A stretch of DNA of 64,000 bases from Methylocapsa sp. D3K7 (GCF_029855125.1 NZ_CP123229.1:4012501-4076500); one strand, 5' to 3'; positions 46,881 through 55,708 are shown, counted from the stretch's first letter. The notes: generated by a model not told the origin, from the sequence alone. Made by a program: numbers and translations.

Positions 46881-47549
46881 TCAATCCCAGTTCCGTTGAA
46901 TGATCTTGGCGAGCGCGAACAATCGCTGCTCGATCAGCGTCGGAGACTCGCAGACATAGGTGAGCGCCTGCCGCCGTTCATCGAAAACCCGCAAGTCCCA
47001 TTGCAAGTTCTGCGCGACGGTCCTCTTGTCTTGCCCCACCGACTCCAGCGGCTGTGGGTCCGGCGCATCTTTCGGCAAAGCGTTCTCGGCGCGTATTTTG
47101 CCGGCAAGTTCCTTTTGCTTCGCCCCGAAGCGCAACAGCCCGTCGATCACTTGCGTGCGTTCCCCATCGAGGGTCTCGAACAGGCCGGCGAAAACGGCGA
47201 GCAGCTTTTTCTGCTTTCCGGCGCCTTCTGACGCGGCAAAGGCGTCGATCGCGCGCCCTGCCTCCTCGAGCGGCGTGCGCCGTGCCGCGATCTTCGCGAC
47301 AAGATTAGCCACCGCGGGATCGCTTCGCCAGGCGACGCCTTCAATCGAAGGGCCGGACCACATGGTGGTGGCCGACAGCCGGCCGACGAGAATCTGCCGG
47401 CACGGCCAATCCGGGTTGGAATTGCCGCCGCGCGGCTGCGCCAGGCCCGCCGGAAGGCCCCCAAGCACCCCTAACAGCGTCATCGCACTCCATGCCGCCT
47501 TTTCCCATCGGTGGAAGCTGCGCCGGCAAGCCGGCCGTGATCCCGGCAT
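46881..47549 (-). CDS. Exported protein convergent to xoxJ, unknown
   Basis: A 222-aa protein with a long basic N-terminus, a hydrophobic signal part (about residues 18-37, ends GLAQ), and a mature helical domain: PDWPCRQILVGRLSATTMWSGP with one Cys, later LRFGAKQKELAGKIRAENA and a final CESPTLIEQRLFALAK. GGAGG lies close before the ATG. Related proteins occur near methylotrophy genes, in my recollection; it is not a classical Mxa protein. It converges with xoxJ with 28 bases between, so it may belong functionally to the xox locus. Confidence 0.6.
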   Translation of the reverse strand: MPGSRPACRRSFHRWEKAAWSAMTLLGVLGGLPAGLAQPRGGNSNPDWPCRQILVGRLSATTMWSGPSIEGVAWRSDPAVANLVAKIAARRTPLEEAGRAIDAFAASEGAGKQKKLLAVFAGLFETLDGERTQVIDGLLRFGAKQKELAGKIRAENALPKDAPDPQPLESVGQDKRTVAQNLQWDLRVFDERRQALTYVCESPTLIEQRLFALAKIIQRNWD

Positions 47550-47714
47550 ATCTCCTCCGTTTCTGGCTCATCATTCATATTTGGTGGCGGCCCAAACCCG
47601 CCCATTTCGTATCATGCCGCATTTCGTATTAGAATTGTTTTCCAGACGAAACTCCGATGGCCAAGCCAACACATGGCAAGCCAGCGGGAAGCATCGCAGC
47701 AGATGGGAGTCACG

Positions 47715-48098
47715 ATGAGCGACGCCGCCAAGGAAAGAACCTATAGCGAACCCGAGATATTGGCCCGGCTTCAACAAGAATTGCCGCGCTGGACTTATGA
47801 AGGGGGATGGATTCGCCGCACCTACAAAACCGCGAGCTGGAAGAGCACCTTGATGGTGATCAACACGGTCGGTCACCTTGCCGAGGCGGCTTGGCATCAT
47901 CCCGATCTGACCGCCTCCTACGCGTGGGTTGAGGTCCGGCTGCAAAACCATGCCGCCAAGGGAATTACCGACAAGGATTTCTCGCTGGCAAAGAAAATCG
48001 AAGATGTGGTGCTCTGGCAGCCCGCCAAGGAAGGCGGCGGCCTCGAAGGCACGCCCGCCGATCAGCGTTTCGCCTATATCGACTATAAAAAAAGCTAA
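47715..48098 (+). CDS. phhB: Pterin-4a-carbinolamine dehydratase
   Basis: A 127-aa enzyme of the PCD/DCoH family that dehydrates 4a-hydroxytetrahydropterin. The active-site histidines are in AWHHPDL, and LQNHAAKGITDKDFSLAKKI completes the family motif (the His in QNHAAKG). An N-terminal extension of about 25 residues is present. GGGAG five bases before this ATG decides the start. No aromatic amino acid hydroxylase is nearby; in methylotrophs the family may help with methanopterin or folate chemistry, which would suit the neighbouring xox genes. Confidence 0.9.
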   Translation: MSDAAKERTYSEPEILARLQQELPRWTYEGGWIRRTYKTASWKSTLMVINTVGHLAEAAWHHPDLTASYAWVEVRLQNHAAKGITDKDFSLAKKIEDVVLWQPAKEGGGLEGTPADQRFAYIDYKKS

Positions 48099-48178
48099 CG
48101 ATCTCCAAGCGGGCGGGTTAACCCATTTTGCCTTAAATTTGCATGCTTTGGACTTCCTCTTGGTCGAAGGGGCCGGAG

Positions 48179-48391
48179 ATGGGTTTCGTCGAATTGATTC
48201 TGACGGTTTGCACCATGTCTCAGCCTGCGTCCTGCGAGGAGCGCCGGCTTTCGTTGATGGACGAAGGCTCGCTCATGCAATGCATGACGCAAGCCCCGCC
48301 GGTCATCGCCGAATGGTCGGGCACCCATCCAGGCCGGCAAGTCGTCCGATGGCGGTGCAGTTATCCGGGCAGCGAGGACAGCACCCTTTAA
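48179..48391 (+). CDS. Small conserved protein with four cysteines
   Basis: A 70-aa protein that starts MGFVELILTVCTMSQPASCE and continues with a segment MQCMTQAPPVIAEW and HPGRQVVRWRCSYPG. Four cysteines in the order LTVC, SCE, QCM and WRC, plus the W-R-C end, match a family often seen in Hyphomicrobiales as an uncharacterised small protein. A GGAG stands just before the ATG. It has a possible short hydrophobic N-terminus. Function is unknown; disulfide bonds in the periplasm are possible. Confidence 0.6.
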   Translation: MGFVELILTVCTMSQPASCEERRLSLMDEGSLMQCMTQAPPVIAEWSGTHPGRQVVRWRCSYPGSEDSTL

Positions 48392-48585
48392 GGGCCGAGC
48401 GGCCGCCATGCTGCAGCCGCTCACACAAGCCGGCCGTGCTCGCCGCAGGCACAGGGATAAATGCGGTGGTTTGGTCTCGCGAAGCAAAATGACGTTCAAA
48501 GGTTGCCCGGCGGGCGCCAGTTCTCTATATTTTCCAAATTGGCCTTCAGCTATGCCGCCGGACAAGCCGGAAAGGGTGCTAATTC

Positions 48586-49074
48586 ATGGCTGCCCATAGG
48601 ACTTCCCCGAATGTCTCGAAACCGCGCCGCGCGGCCGCGCCGGTTGGGCTGTTGACAGGGTGTCCCTTTCACGACGTGCGCAGCAAACTCTGCGCCGCGG
48701 GGCTGCGGCCAACACGGCAGCGAATTGCCCTCGGCTGGCTGTTGTTCGCCAAAGGGGACCGTCATCTGACCGCTGAAAATCTGCAGGAGGAGGCGCAGGC
48801 GTCGCGCGTTTCGATCTCGCTTGCGACTATTTATAACAGCCTCAATCAATTCACCCAAGCAGGTTTGTTGCGGGAGATCGCCATCGACGGATCGAGAACT
48901 TATTTCGACACCAATGTTTCGGACCACCATCATTTTCATGTCGAAGGCACGAATGTTTTAATCGATATCCCTCGAGTCGACGTCGATTATAAAGGGCTGC
49001 CACAGCCCCCGCCTGGTAAGTCGATCGCCGGCATCGACGTCATCATCCGCTTGCGCGACAAACAGTCACTCTGA
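48586..49074 (+). CDS. irr: Iron response regulator Irr (Fur family)
   Basis: A 162-aa Fur-family regulator that senses iron through heme and controls heme and iron genes in Hyphomicrobiales. A heme regulatory motif GCPFHDV puts Cys26-Pro27 near the N-terminus; the DNA-binding part has GLRPTRQRIALGWLLFAKGD and SLATIYNSLNQFTQAGLLRE, and the second heme/metal site is the run of His 114-116 in SDHHHFHV. Heme binding leads to Irr degradation in Bradyrhizobium. It lies upstream of hemH in the same direction, 195 bases away. Confidence 0.95.
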   Translation: MAAHRTSPNVSKPRRAAAPVGLLTGCPFHDVRSKLCAAGLRPTRQRIALGWLLFAKGDRHLTAENLQEEAQASRVSISLATIYNSLNQFTQAGLLREIAIDGSRTYFDTNVSDHHHFHVEGTNVLIDIPRVDVDYKGLPQPPPGKSIAGIDVIIRLRDKQSL

Positions 49075-49158
49075 GCCCATCGCGTTTTCCACCCCGATTC
49101 GCTGCTGAGCGGGTGCGCCTCTCGGGCGCGGCGTGCGGTCATAACGCGCGGCACCGTC

Positions 49159-49269
49159 ATGAAAGAAACACTATGTGAAAACATCAAGCGCGGTGTTGCG
49201 GATCCTTCGCGTAAATGCCGTAAGACGAATGCCGCGAACGATGACCTCAAAAGGCGGACGTATCGATAA
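49159..49269 (+). CDS. Possible leader peptide of hemH (36 aa)
   Basis: A 36-codon frame rich in Lys and Arg stops (TAA) directly before the hemH ATG, so ribosomes could pass from one to the other. The upstream ribosome site is weak and codon choice is unlike neighbours, so it may be chance. Confidence 0.25.
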   Translation: MKETLCENIKRGVADPSRKCRKTNAANDDLKRRTYR

Positions 49270-50328
49270 ATGGCAGCCATACTCGCAAATAATGAACCAC
49301 AGATCGCGCCAGGAAAGATTGGCATTCTGCTAGTCAACCTTGGAACGCCGGATGCCCCTCGCTACTGGTCTGTCCGGACATTTCTGAAGGAGTTTCTGAC
49401 CGACCGTCGGGTCATTGAACTCCCGCGATTGTTCTGGTGGCCGATTCTGCAGTTTTTCGTCTTGATCTTCCGGCCCGGCCGGATCGCCAAGCAATATGCG
49501 GCGATCTGGAACAAGGAGACCAATGAAGGACCGCTGAAGGCCATTACGCGGTCGCAGGCAGAAAAACTCGCGGCTTGGATCGGTGCCGGCGGCCTTGATT
49601 CGAAAAGCCACCATGTGGCGCGTGACCGGTTTTTCATCGCGTGGGCGATGCGCTACCGCAAGCCGAGCATCGCGGAGGGCATTACGACCTTAAAGGAGCA
49701 CGGGTGCTCCAGGATTTTGGTCGTGCCGCTGTATCCGCAATACGCCGCCGCTACGACGGCAAGTGTTCATGACGAAGTTTTCGCGGCCTTAAAAGCGATG
49801 CGCTGGCAGCCGGCGGTTCATATCGCTCCACCCTATTTCGATGACCAGACCTATATCGACATTTTGGCGACATCGATTCGCAGCGGCGTTTCGCGTCTTG
49901 GTTTCGTCCCCGACACGATCCTGGTTTCGTTCCACAGTCTGCCGAAGGCGATGATCGCCAAGGGCGATCCCTATTACGACCAATGCCTTGTGACGTGGCA
50001 GTTGCTCCGGCAAGAACTCGGGCTCGGCGAAGACCGCTGTCCGGTGAGCTTTCAATCGCGCTTTGGCGCGCGCCAATGGCTGCAGCCTTATACGGTGGAC
50101 AAGGTGAAGGAGCTGGCCCGAGGTGGTCTCAAGAGCTTGGTTGTCGTCGCGCCCGGCTTTGCCGCCGACTGTCTCGAAACGCTCTTCGAACTCGGAATCG
50201 AAAACCGCGAGATTTTTGTTAAAAATGGCGGCGCGAATTACGCCGTGATTCCTTGCTTGAACGATAGCGAACTTGGCATGATGCTGATCCACGATCATGT
50301 CGCGCGCGAAATCAAGGGCTGGATCTAG
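49270..50328 (+). CDS. hemH: Ferrochelatase
   Basis: A 352-aa enzyme that inserts Fe(II) into protoporphyrin IX to make heme. LVNLGTPDAP and the LKEFLTDRRVIELPR region form the N-terminal half; the metal-site His 222 is in VSFHSLPKAM, and a later QSRFGARQWLQPYT and the SLVVVAPGFAADCLETLFELG region (parts VVAPGFAADCLET) include the catalytic acid. The length is that of soluble or peripheral bacterial ferrochelatases. It is beside irr; in Bradyrhizobium ferrochelatase physically contacts Irr. A hairpin follows the gene. Confidence 0.95.
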   Translation: MAAILANNEPQIAPGKIGILLVNLGTPDAPRYWSVRTFLKEFLTDRRVIELPRLFWWPILQFFVLIFRPGRIAKQYAAIWNKETNEGPLKAITRSQAEKLAAWIGAGGLDSKSHHVARDRFFIAWAMRYRKPSIAEGITTLKEHGCSRILVVPLYPQYAAATTASVHDEVFAALKAMRWQPAVHIAPPYFDDQTYIDILATSIRSGVSRLGFVPDTILVSFHSLPKAMIAKGDPYYDQCLVTWQLLRQELGLGEDRCPVSFQSRFGARQWLQPYTVDKVKELARGGLKSLVVVAPGFAADCLETLFELGIENREIFVKNGGANYAVIPCLNDSELGMMLIHDHVAREIKGWI

Positions 50329-50341
50329 AATTTTAGCGGTG

Positions 50342-50366
50342 CCGCGCGGGCATGAGGCCCGCGCGG
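50342..50366 (+). terminator. Hairpin after hemH
   Basis: A perfect 10-bp GC-rich stem (CCGCGCGGGC and its inverse, 5-base loop) lies 13 bases after the hemH stop. No T-run follows, so termination might need Rho. Confidence 0.5.
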
Positions 50367-50504
50367 GTCAAACATTCTCAGTCCCGTCTCCAACCGATTT
50401 GGAGAGGCGCCCAGAGTCTTGCCCCCCGCGACGATGCCGCTTGTATGTCATTCGAGCATCGGCAAAAAAGGCGGCGTTTGCCGAACGCAGGGATTGGGGG
50501 CCAA

Positions 50505-52547
50505 ATGAATCGATTTTTGCTTCGCTCGGGCGGTGCCTTGGCGACGGCGGCTTTGATGCAACTGTGCCTTCCGGCGCAGGGCAGGGCGCAACAACCGGAC
50601 GTGTCCCTTGTTACTTTGCAGCCAGACCCCGCACCAGACGTGGCGCCATTTTACCGCGACTGGACAAGGAGCGATGAGCCGGCGCTCTCAAGGGAACAAA
50701 TGATCGAACGCCTTCGCGGGGCGATCAAATATGTTTTCGTAATCTTTAACGAAAATGAATCCTTCGATCATTATTTCGGGACATTTCCGGGTGCCAACGG
50801 AATTTACTCGGACGGCCAGCACCCGCGTGCGCCTAAGGATACGCCAGGCTTCATTCAGACATATCAAAATGTCCGGAGCGGCGAGGCGGTGAGCGTTGAA
50901 CCATTTCTGATTGGTCTCGATCAAAACGCCAATGTGATAGACAGCGTCAATCATAGCCATAAGGGCATGGCGCGGAAGATAAACGTTTCCGACAACACCG
51001 CCGCGATGGATCGATTCGCGTTCGACGAATATAAGCGCTTAGCCATCGAGGCCAACCCCCCGAACGATGCCCAGGGCACCCAATTCGCGCGTCTCGTCAT
51101 GTCGCATGTCGATTGCGATACCGTACCGTTCCTATGGCAATACGCCAGCCGGTTTGTTCTGTTCGACAACATCTTTGCGACCGAGAATGCGCCATCGACA
51201 CCAAATGCGCTTGCCTTGATTGCCGGTCAGGCCGGTGAGACGCAATGGGTGAAGCACGGAATCAACGGCCGCGATTTCAGCGTCGGTACCCATTCTGGAA
51301 CGACCCACGCTCCGCCTGTCGTAAAGGATTTTCAGCCCTTTTATGGCTCAAACTTCGATGTCACTGAGACGAACCGGCAGCCTGTCGAAGCGAAAGAACG
51401 CGATGCCGATAATTTCATTGCCTCGAATCTCACCTTCGCTTCGCTGCCCCTGACGTTTCTCGGACGTGACGTGAGGGCCGCGATGAGCCAGGATCTGAAT
51501 AAGGACTATGATGAGCCCGATATTCAGCGGGACATCGATTTTATCGCTTCGCTCGACAAAGATCCTGTTGCCTGGCGCTGGTATGAGGAAGGTTACGATC
51601 ACGAGGCGACGGATGCTGATGCCACGGCGTCGCACGACAGCTACATCAGCCACCACGAGGCGCCCCAATATTTCGGCTATCTCGCGAACAATCCGGCGCT
51701 CCGGAGCAATTTCCGCGGTCTCGGTGATTTCTTCACCGATATGGCGGCTGGCGCGATGCCGCTGGAGGGCGGCGTCTTTTATATCCGTGGCGGACGGGAC
51801 AACATCTTCAAGCAAAAGCCCTATGTGCTTCCGGGCACGCCAGCCGACAAGGCGGCTGCGATCGCCAAAATTCGCGGCGATGACGATCATGGCGGCTATA
51901 GCGATCACCAGATCAGCGAAGCCTTGAACGCGCGGATCATCAATGCGATCGCAGCCAATCCCGACATTTGGAAACACAGCGCCATCATCATTACCTATGA
52001 TGAATCGGATGGTTTTTACGATCATGTACCGCCGCGCATTCTGTCCTACGGACCGGACCATCTTCCGCTTGCGCGCGGGATACGGATTCCGCTTATCGTG
52101 ATTTCCCCTTATGCGCGCGTGCACGCCGTCTCCCACGCCGAGGGCGACCACAATGCCGTGATCGAGACGATCAATGCGCTGTTCGGGCTTCCCGCGCTCG
52201 CCAGTCTGCCCGACGAGGCGGAGGCGCTCGCCGCTGGCCGCGCCGCCGCGTTCAACGGACCCAATGGCTTCGTTCAGAATTATCTTGGGCCGCGCGACAT
52301 CAATTCGCCCGTCTCGGATGATCTTCTGTCCGCCTTTGATCCCAAACGGCTGCTTGGGCTCGAACCGCCGTTGCTACCCGGCTATGCGCGTATCAGCGAG
52401 GACATTGTGGATCGCTTTCCTCATTACGGCGGACAGGGTTGCGTGGCTTTGGGGATAACCACCGAGGACCGGCGGCAAGGCATCGAAAACAAGATCCCGC
52501 CCGGCTTCAATGCGTTGCCTTACAGCTACCCGGCTGGCAATCAGTAG
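50505..52547 (+). CDS. Exported phosphoesterase (phospholipase C/acid phosphatase family)
   Basis: A 680-aa exported hydrolase of the alkaline-phosphatase superfamily branch with AcpA and bacterial phospholipase C. After a signal peptide (ends GRAQ), FVIFNENESFDHYFGTF gives the Glu-Asn metal-site motif. Later conserved parts are HVDCDTVPFLWQYA, ENAPSTPNALALIAGQ, ITYDESDGFYDHVPP and VSHAEGDHNAVIETINALFG, which provide more Asp/His metal ligands. It should release phosphate or a head group from periplasmic or external esters. The ATG at 50505 starts the signal peptide; the frame is open further upstream. Confidence 0.85.
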   Translation: MNRFLLRSGGALATAALMQLCLPAQGRAQQPDVSLVTLQPDPAPDVAPFYRDWTRSDEPALSREQMIERLRGAIKYVFVIFNENESFDHYFGTFPGANGIYSDGQHPRAPKDTPGFIQTYQNVRSGEAVSVEPFLIGLDQNANVIDSVNHSHKGMARKINVSDNTAAMDRFAFDEYKRLAIEANPPNDAQGTQFARLVMSHVDCDTVPFLWQYASRFVLFDNIFATENAPSTPNALALIAGQAGETQWVKHGINGRDFSVGTHSGTTHAPPVVKDFQPFYGSNFDVTETNRQPVEAKERDADNFIASNLTFASLPLTFLGRDVRAAMSQDLNKDYDEPDIQRDIDFIASLDKDPVAWRWYEEGYDHEATDADATASHDSYISHHEAPQYFGYLANNPALRSNFRGLGDFFTDMAAGAMPLEGGVFYIRGGRDNIFKQKPYVLPGTPADKAAAIAKIRGDDDHGGYSDHQISEALNARIINAIAANPDIWKHSAIIITYDESDGFYDHVPPRILSYGPDHLPLARGIRIPLIVISPYARVHAVSHAEGDHNAVIETINALFGLPALASLPDEAEALAAGRAAAFNGPNGFVQNYLGPRDINSPVSDDLLSAFDPKRLLGLEPPLLPGYARISEDIVDRFPHYGGQGCVALGITTEDRRQGIENKIPPGFNALPYSYPAGNQ

Positions 52548-52605
52548 CAGCGCCCGGGCCTCATCGTGGCGCTTGACTGATTTCGCGGAACGTAGATTGT
52601 TCCTT

Positions 52606-53196
52606 ATGATCGATAGCTTAATCAAGAATGCGGGACTGGACGCGGGAAAAGCGCGGCAAGCGTTGCCGCCGGTGGAGCAATGGCATCCGCCATTTTGCGG
52701 TGCCATTGATATGCGGATCTCCCGTGACGGCACGTGGTTTTACAACGGAACACCGATTGCCCGGCCCGCGCTCGTGCGGCTCTTCTCGACCATCTTGCGC
52801 AAAGACCCTGACGGCTATGTTCTCGTCACGCCCGTCGAGAAAGTCGGCATAGATGTCGAGGACGCGCCTTTCCTCGCCGTCGAAATGAGTGTCGTGCAAC
52901 CGCGAGTGTTGCGATTTGCAACTAATGTGGGGGATTGGGTCGAAGCCGGAACCGAGCATCCAATAAGATTCGAAAAATCGGCGCATGGCGGGATCAAGCC
53001 CTATATCCATGTGCGGGGCGGTCTGTGGGCGCTCGCCACCCGCACCATGTCTCTCGAACTCGCCGGGCTTTGCGAGACAAGGGAGCATGCGGGCGCTGCC
53101 TGTTTCGGCGTGGTTTCGGCGGGCGTTTTTTTCCCGATAGCGGCCGAGGCAGAGGTGGAAGCGTTGGCAGCCGGAGGCTCGGAAAGGAGCGCATGA
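52606..53196 (+). CDS. DUF1285 family protein
   Basis: A 196-aa DUF1285 protein. It has PPVEQWHPPFCGAIDMRISR, GTWFYNGTPIARPALVRLFS and DGYVLVTPVEKVGIDVEDAPF, all diagnostic. A structure-solved member suggested a small-ligand or RNA-binding barrel, but the role is unknown. The stop overlaps the start of the NUDIX gene (ATGA), so it opens an operon of four overlapping genes ending with cca. Confidence 0.88.
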   Translation: MIDSLIKNAGLDAGKARQALPPVEQWHPPFCGAIDMRISRDGTWFYNGTPIARPALVRLFSTILRKDPDGYVLVTPVEKVGIDVEDAPFLAVEMSVVQPRVLRFATNVGDWVEAGTEHPIRFEKSAHGGIKPYIHVRGGLWALATRTMSLELAGLCETREHAGAACFGVVSAGVFFPIAAEAEVEALAAGGSERSA

Positions 53197-53816
53197 CATC
53201 AAACGCATCTGCGGATTGGCGTTTTGCTCCGGCGACCGTCTTTGCCCATGTTCGGGCGCGCCTCACCCTGGCACCAGCTGGCAATGGGCATGACACGCGG
53301 CCAGTTCCTCATGTTCCTGGGCGTCTGCGGCCTGCTGCGGTTCTCATTGGGCTCGCCGCCTATCCTGAAGAAGTGAGGCTCATTCTCACCCAGCGGACGG
53401 CGGGGCTGCGGGATCACTCAGGGCAGATCGCCTTTCCAGGCGGCAAGATCGAGGCGCGTGATAAAGATCCGGCCGCAGCCGCTCTGCGGGAGGCGCAGGA
53501 AGAGATCGGTCTCGACCCGCGTCGCGTCGAGCCGCTTGGATATCTCGAACCCTATGCGACCCGGACGGGCTTTTATATTGTTCCGGTGGTGGCCAAGGTT
53601 GCCGCGCCTCTTGCCCTTAAGATCAACCCGGAGGAGGTGGACGAGGCCTTCGAGGTGCCTTTCGCTTTTCTCATGAATGCTGCCAATCACGCTTTGCATC
53701 ACAAGGAGATCGAAGGGAAAATGCGGCATTTCCATGCGATGCCTTATGGGGCGCGGAATATTTGGGGCGTGACTGCCGACATTTTGCGCAATCTCTACGA
53801 AAGGCTTTATGACTGA
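53193..53816 (+). CDS. NUDIX hydrolase, CoA-pyrophosphatase type
   Basis: A 207-aa NUDIX enzyme of the NudL/CoAse group. The LLTQR-like ILTQRTAGLRDHSGQIAFPG segment that marks CoA pyrophosphatases comes just before the Nudix helix GGKIEARDKDPAAAALREAQ and EEIGL (about residues 83-106) with the metal-binding acidic residues. It should split CoA or similar nucleotides. It overlaps its neighbours by a few bases on both sides, so translation is coupled. The order DUF1285, NUDIX, DUF6111, cca is a recurrent Hyphomicrobiales cluster. Confidence 0.9.
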   Translation: MTSNASADWRFAPATVFAHVRARLTLAPAGNGHDTRPVPHVPGRLRPAAVLIGLAAYPEEVRLILTQRTAGLRDHSGQIAFPGGKIEARDKDPAAAALREAQEEIGLDPRRVEPLGYLEPYATRTGFYIVPVVAKVAAPLALKINPEEVDEAFEVPFAFLMNAANHALHHKEIEGKMRHFHAMPYGARNIWGVTADILRNLYERLYD

Positions 53817-54076
53817 TGTGGCGCGCCATCCTCGATCCCTTGCTGCTGTTTGCCTCCCCTTTCGCGGCCTACGCGGTTTACCTCGTCCTCCGGCAAAAAT
53901 ATCCGTTTACGGTCGAGCACTGGAGCAAAAGCGCGGTCTCGACACTCACCTTGACGGGTCTTGCGATCGCGGTCACCGGCATGCTCGCCTTCGGCATTTT
54001 CGCGCCGCGCCATGAGGGCGCCTATATCCCGGCCCATATCGAAAACGGGCGGATTGTGCCGGGGCGGCTGCAATGA
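53816..54076 (+). CDS. DUF6111 small membrane protein
   Basis: An 86-aa protein with two hydrophobic segments (about residues 6-26 and 42-62) and an APRHEGAYIPAHIENGRIVPG tail fitting the DUF6111 family, whose members sit before cca in this bacterial order. It overlaps the NUDIX stop by one base and the cca start by four. Its function is unknown; position suggests translational coupling more than a shared pathway. Confidence 0.85.
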   Translation: MWRAILDPLLLFASPFAAYAVYLVLRQKYPFTVEHWSKSAVSTLTLTGLAIAVTGMLAFGIFAPRHEGAYIPAHIENGRIVPGRLQ

Positions 54077-55341
54077 GATCTACCGGCGAGCAGGGCATCG
54101 CGGCACCCGATGCGCTCACCGCCTTATTCTGTGATGAAGCCTTGCTCAGCGTATTTAGCGCTCTGCAACTTGAGGGCGAGGAAACCCGCATAGTCGGGGG
54201 TGCCTTGCGCGATGCGCTTTTCGGCCGACCTCCGCATGAAATCGATCTTGCGACCACGCTTTTTCCGGAGGCGGTCATCACCCGGACAAAAGCCGCCGGC
54301 CTTCGCGCGATTCCAACCGGCATTCAGCATGGCACTGTCACCGTGCTGGCGGGACAGGAAACATTTGAAGTCACAACTCTGCGCGAGGACATCGAAACCG
54401 ATGGCCGTCACGCGGAGGTCCGCTTTGGCCGTGATTTCCGGATCGATGCCCTACGCCGGGATTTTACCATGAACGCACTGTCCTTGGCGCCGGGCGGACG
54501 GCTTTTCGATTACACCGGCGGCCTTGCTGATATCGTGGCGCGGAAAGTCCGGTTCATTGGCGAACCCGAACAACGGATTAAGGAAGACTATCTGCGCATC
54601 CTGCGCTTCTTTCGCTTCTCGGCCGATTTCGGCGAAGGTTTGCTTGATCGCGCAGGGCGCTTGGCGGCCATCCGGCAAAGAGAGGGCCTCGGCCAGCTCT
54701 CGCGCGAAAGAATCCGGGCCGAACTGTTGAAGCTGTTTTGCGCCCGCAAGGCCGTCGAAGTATGCAGCGAAATCTGTGGCGATGGGTTGCTGCATCCGCT
54801 TCTCGCCTCGGCGCCGAATCCGGCACGCCTGCGGCGCCTGATCGCCATTGGCGAAGGTGCAGGTCCGGCGGAAAATCCGCTCCTGCGGCTTGCCGCGCTT
54901 TGCCTTGCTTTGCCCGAGGATGCCCTGCGCCTGCGTGACCGGTTGCGGCTATCCAACACGGAAGCTGAGCGGCTCGAAGCCGCCGCGCGCGCCCTGATCG
55001 GGCTTCATGGCCGCGACGAACCGCCAGGCTTCCATGACTTACAAGCTTTGCTTTTCCGGCATGGGCGCCAAGCGGCTGTCGATGCGGTCCTCTTGGCCGA
55101 GGCCGATGCCCGCCCAGGAAATGGCGGCGGCTGGGTGCTGGCGCGAAATTTTCTTTTTGAGGCCACCGAGCCCCGGCTACCGTTCTCGGGCGCCGATGTG
55201 ATCGCCCTTGGCATCACGGAGGGGCGGGCGATTGGCGAGGCATTGAGAGGTCTGCAAGCGCGCTGGATCGAGGCGGGCTTTCCAACCGATCCCGCCAGTC
55301 TGACGCGCTTGCTTGACGAAGTGCCACGGCGGGCGGGATAG
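54073..55341 (+). CDS. cca: CCA tRNA nucleotidyltransferase
   Basis: A 422-aa class II nucleotidyltransferase that adds or repairs the CCA end of tRNAs. The GGALRDALFGRPPHEIDLAT segment holds the G-G and D-x-D metal site, RRDFTMNAL the template-side motif, and EDYLRILRFFRFSADFG the E-D-x-x-R motif. The C-terminal half is helical for tRNA handling. It ends an operon of four overlapping genes. The family cannot be split safely from poly(A) polymerases by sequence alone, but the length and context fit CCA addition. Confidence 0.92.
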   Translation: MRSTGEQGIAAPDALTALFCDEALLSVFSALQLEGEETRIVGGALRDALFGRPPHEIDLATTLFPEAVITRTKAAGLRAIPTGIQHGTVTVLAGQETFEVTTLREDIETDGRHAEVRFGRDFRIDALRRDFTMNALSLAPGGRLFDYTGGLADIVARKVRFIGEPEQRIKEDYLRILRFFRFSADFGEGLLDRAGRLAAIRQREGLGQLSRERIRAELLKLFCARKAVEVCSEICGDGLLHPLLASAPNPARLRRLIAIGEGAGPAENPLLRLAALCLALPEDALRLRDRLRLSNTEAERLEAAARALIGLHGRDEPPGFHDLQALLFRHGRQAAVDAVLLAEADARPGNGGGWVLARNFLFEATEPRLPFSGADVIALGITEGRAIGEALRGLQARWIEAGFPTDPASLTRLLDEVPRRAG

Positions 55342-55423
55342 TGGCGGCACGGCAGCGCGCCATGGTTATAAAATGCCATCATGCGCCAATCGGGCGCTCG
55401 TTGCCCGTCTGCGGAATTGCATC

Positions 55424-55672
55424 GTGAGCGGTCAACAAAAGACACCTGCGGGGATCGCGCGCCGTCTCGCCAAGCGCGGGCAAAAAGAGCCGCGCGAAAG
55501 CGCTTGGCGGCGCGAGACCTATACGCTTCCGCGCAGCGCGGCGCGGGACAAGGCGCGCGATTATTTTCTAAAATTTCCGAAGGCCGCGTATATGACAGAA
55601 ATCGAATCCTGGCGCGAACTGCCGGACGATTGCATCGAATTCACCATCCGCCGTCTGCCCAGCGCCGATTGA
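55424..55672 (+). CDS. Small conserved basic protein, unknown
   Basis: A basic protein of about 82 aa with KRGQKEPRESAWRRETYTLP and ARDKARDYFLKFPKAAYMTE and a final WRELPDDCIEFTIRRLP. The latter pattern is recurrent in Hyphomicrobiales small proteins of unknown role. The GTG start with GGA eight bases upstream is chosen; the frame extends upstream to overlap cca. It may be transcribed with the cca operon or with the following TSUP gene. Confidence 0.55.
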   Translation: MSGQQKTPAGIARRLAKRGQKEPRESAWRRETYTLPRSAARDKARDYFLKFPKAAYMTEIESWRELPDDCIEFTIRRLPSAD

Positions 55673-55708
55673 CAAATCCGGAAGAGACCTGGGCATGGAG
55701 GAGGTTTG

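Noticed and set aside
48408..48599. Short frame with two Cys-Pro pairs before irr, considered as a heme-responsive leader
   Set aside because: It overlaps the irr start in another frame, lacks a ribosome site, and two CP pairs can occur by chance.
50505..52547. Non-heme or virulence-type phospholipase C with TAT signal
   Set aside because: The N-terminus has no clear twin-arginine motif, so only the broader phosphoesterase family is claimed.
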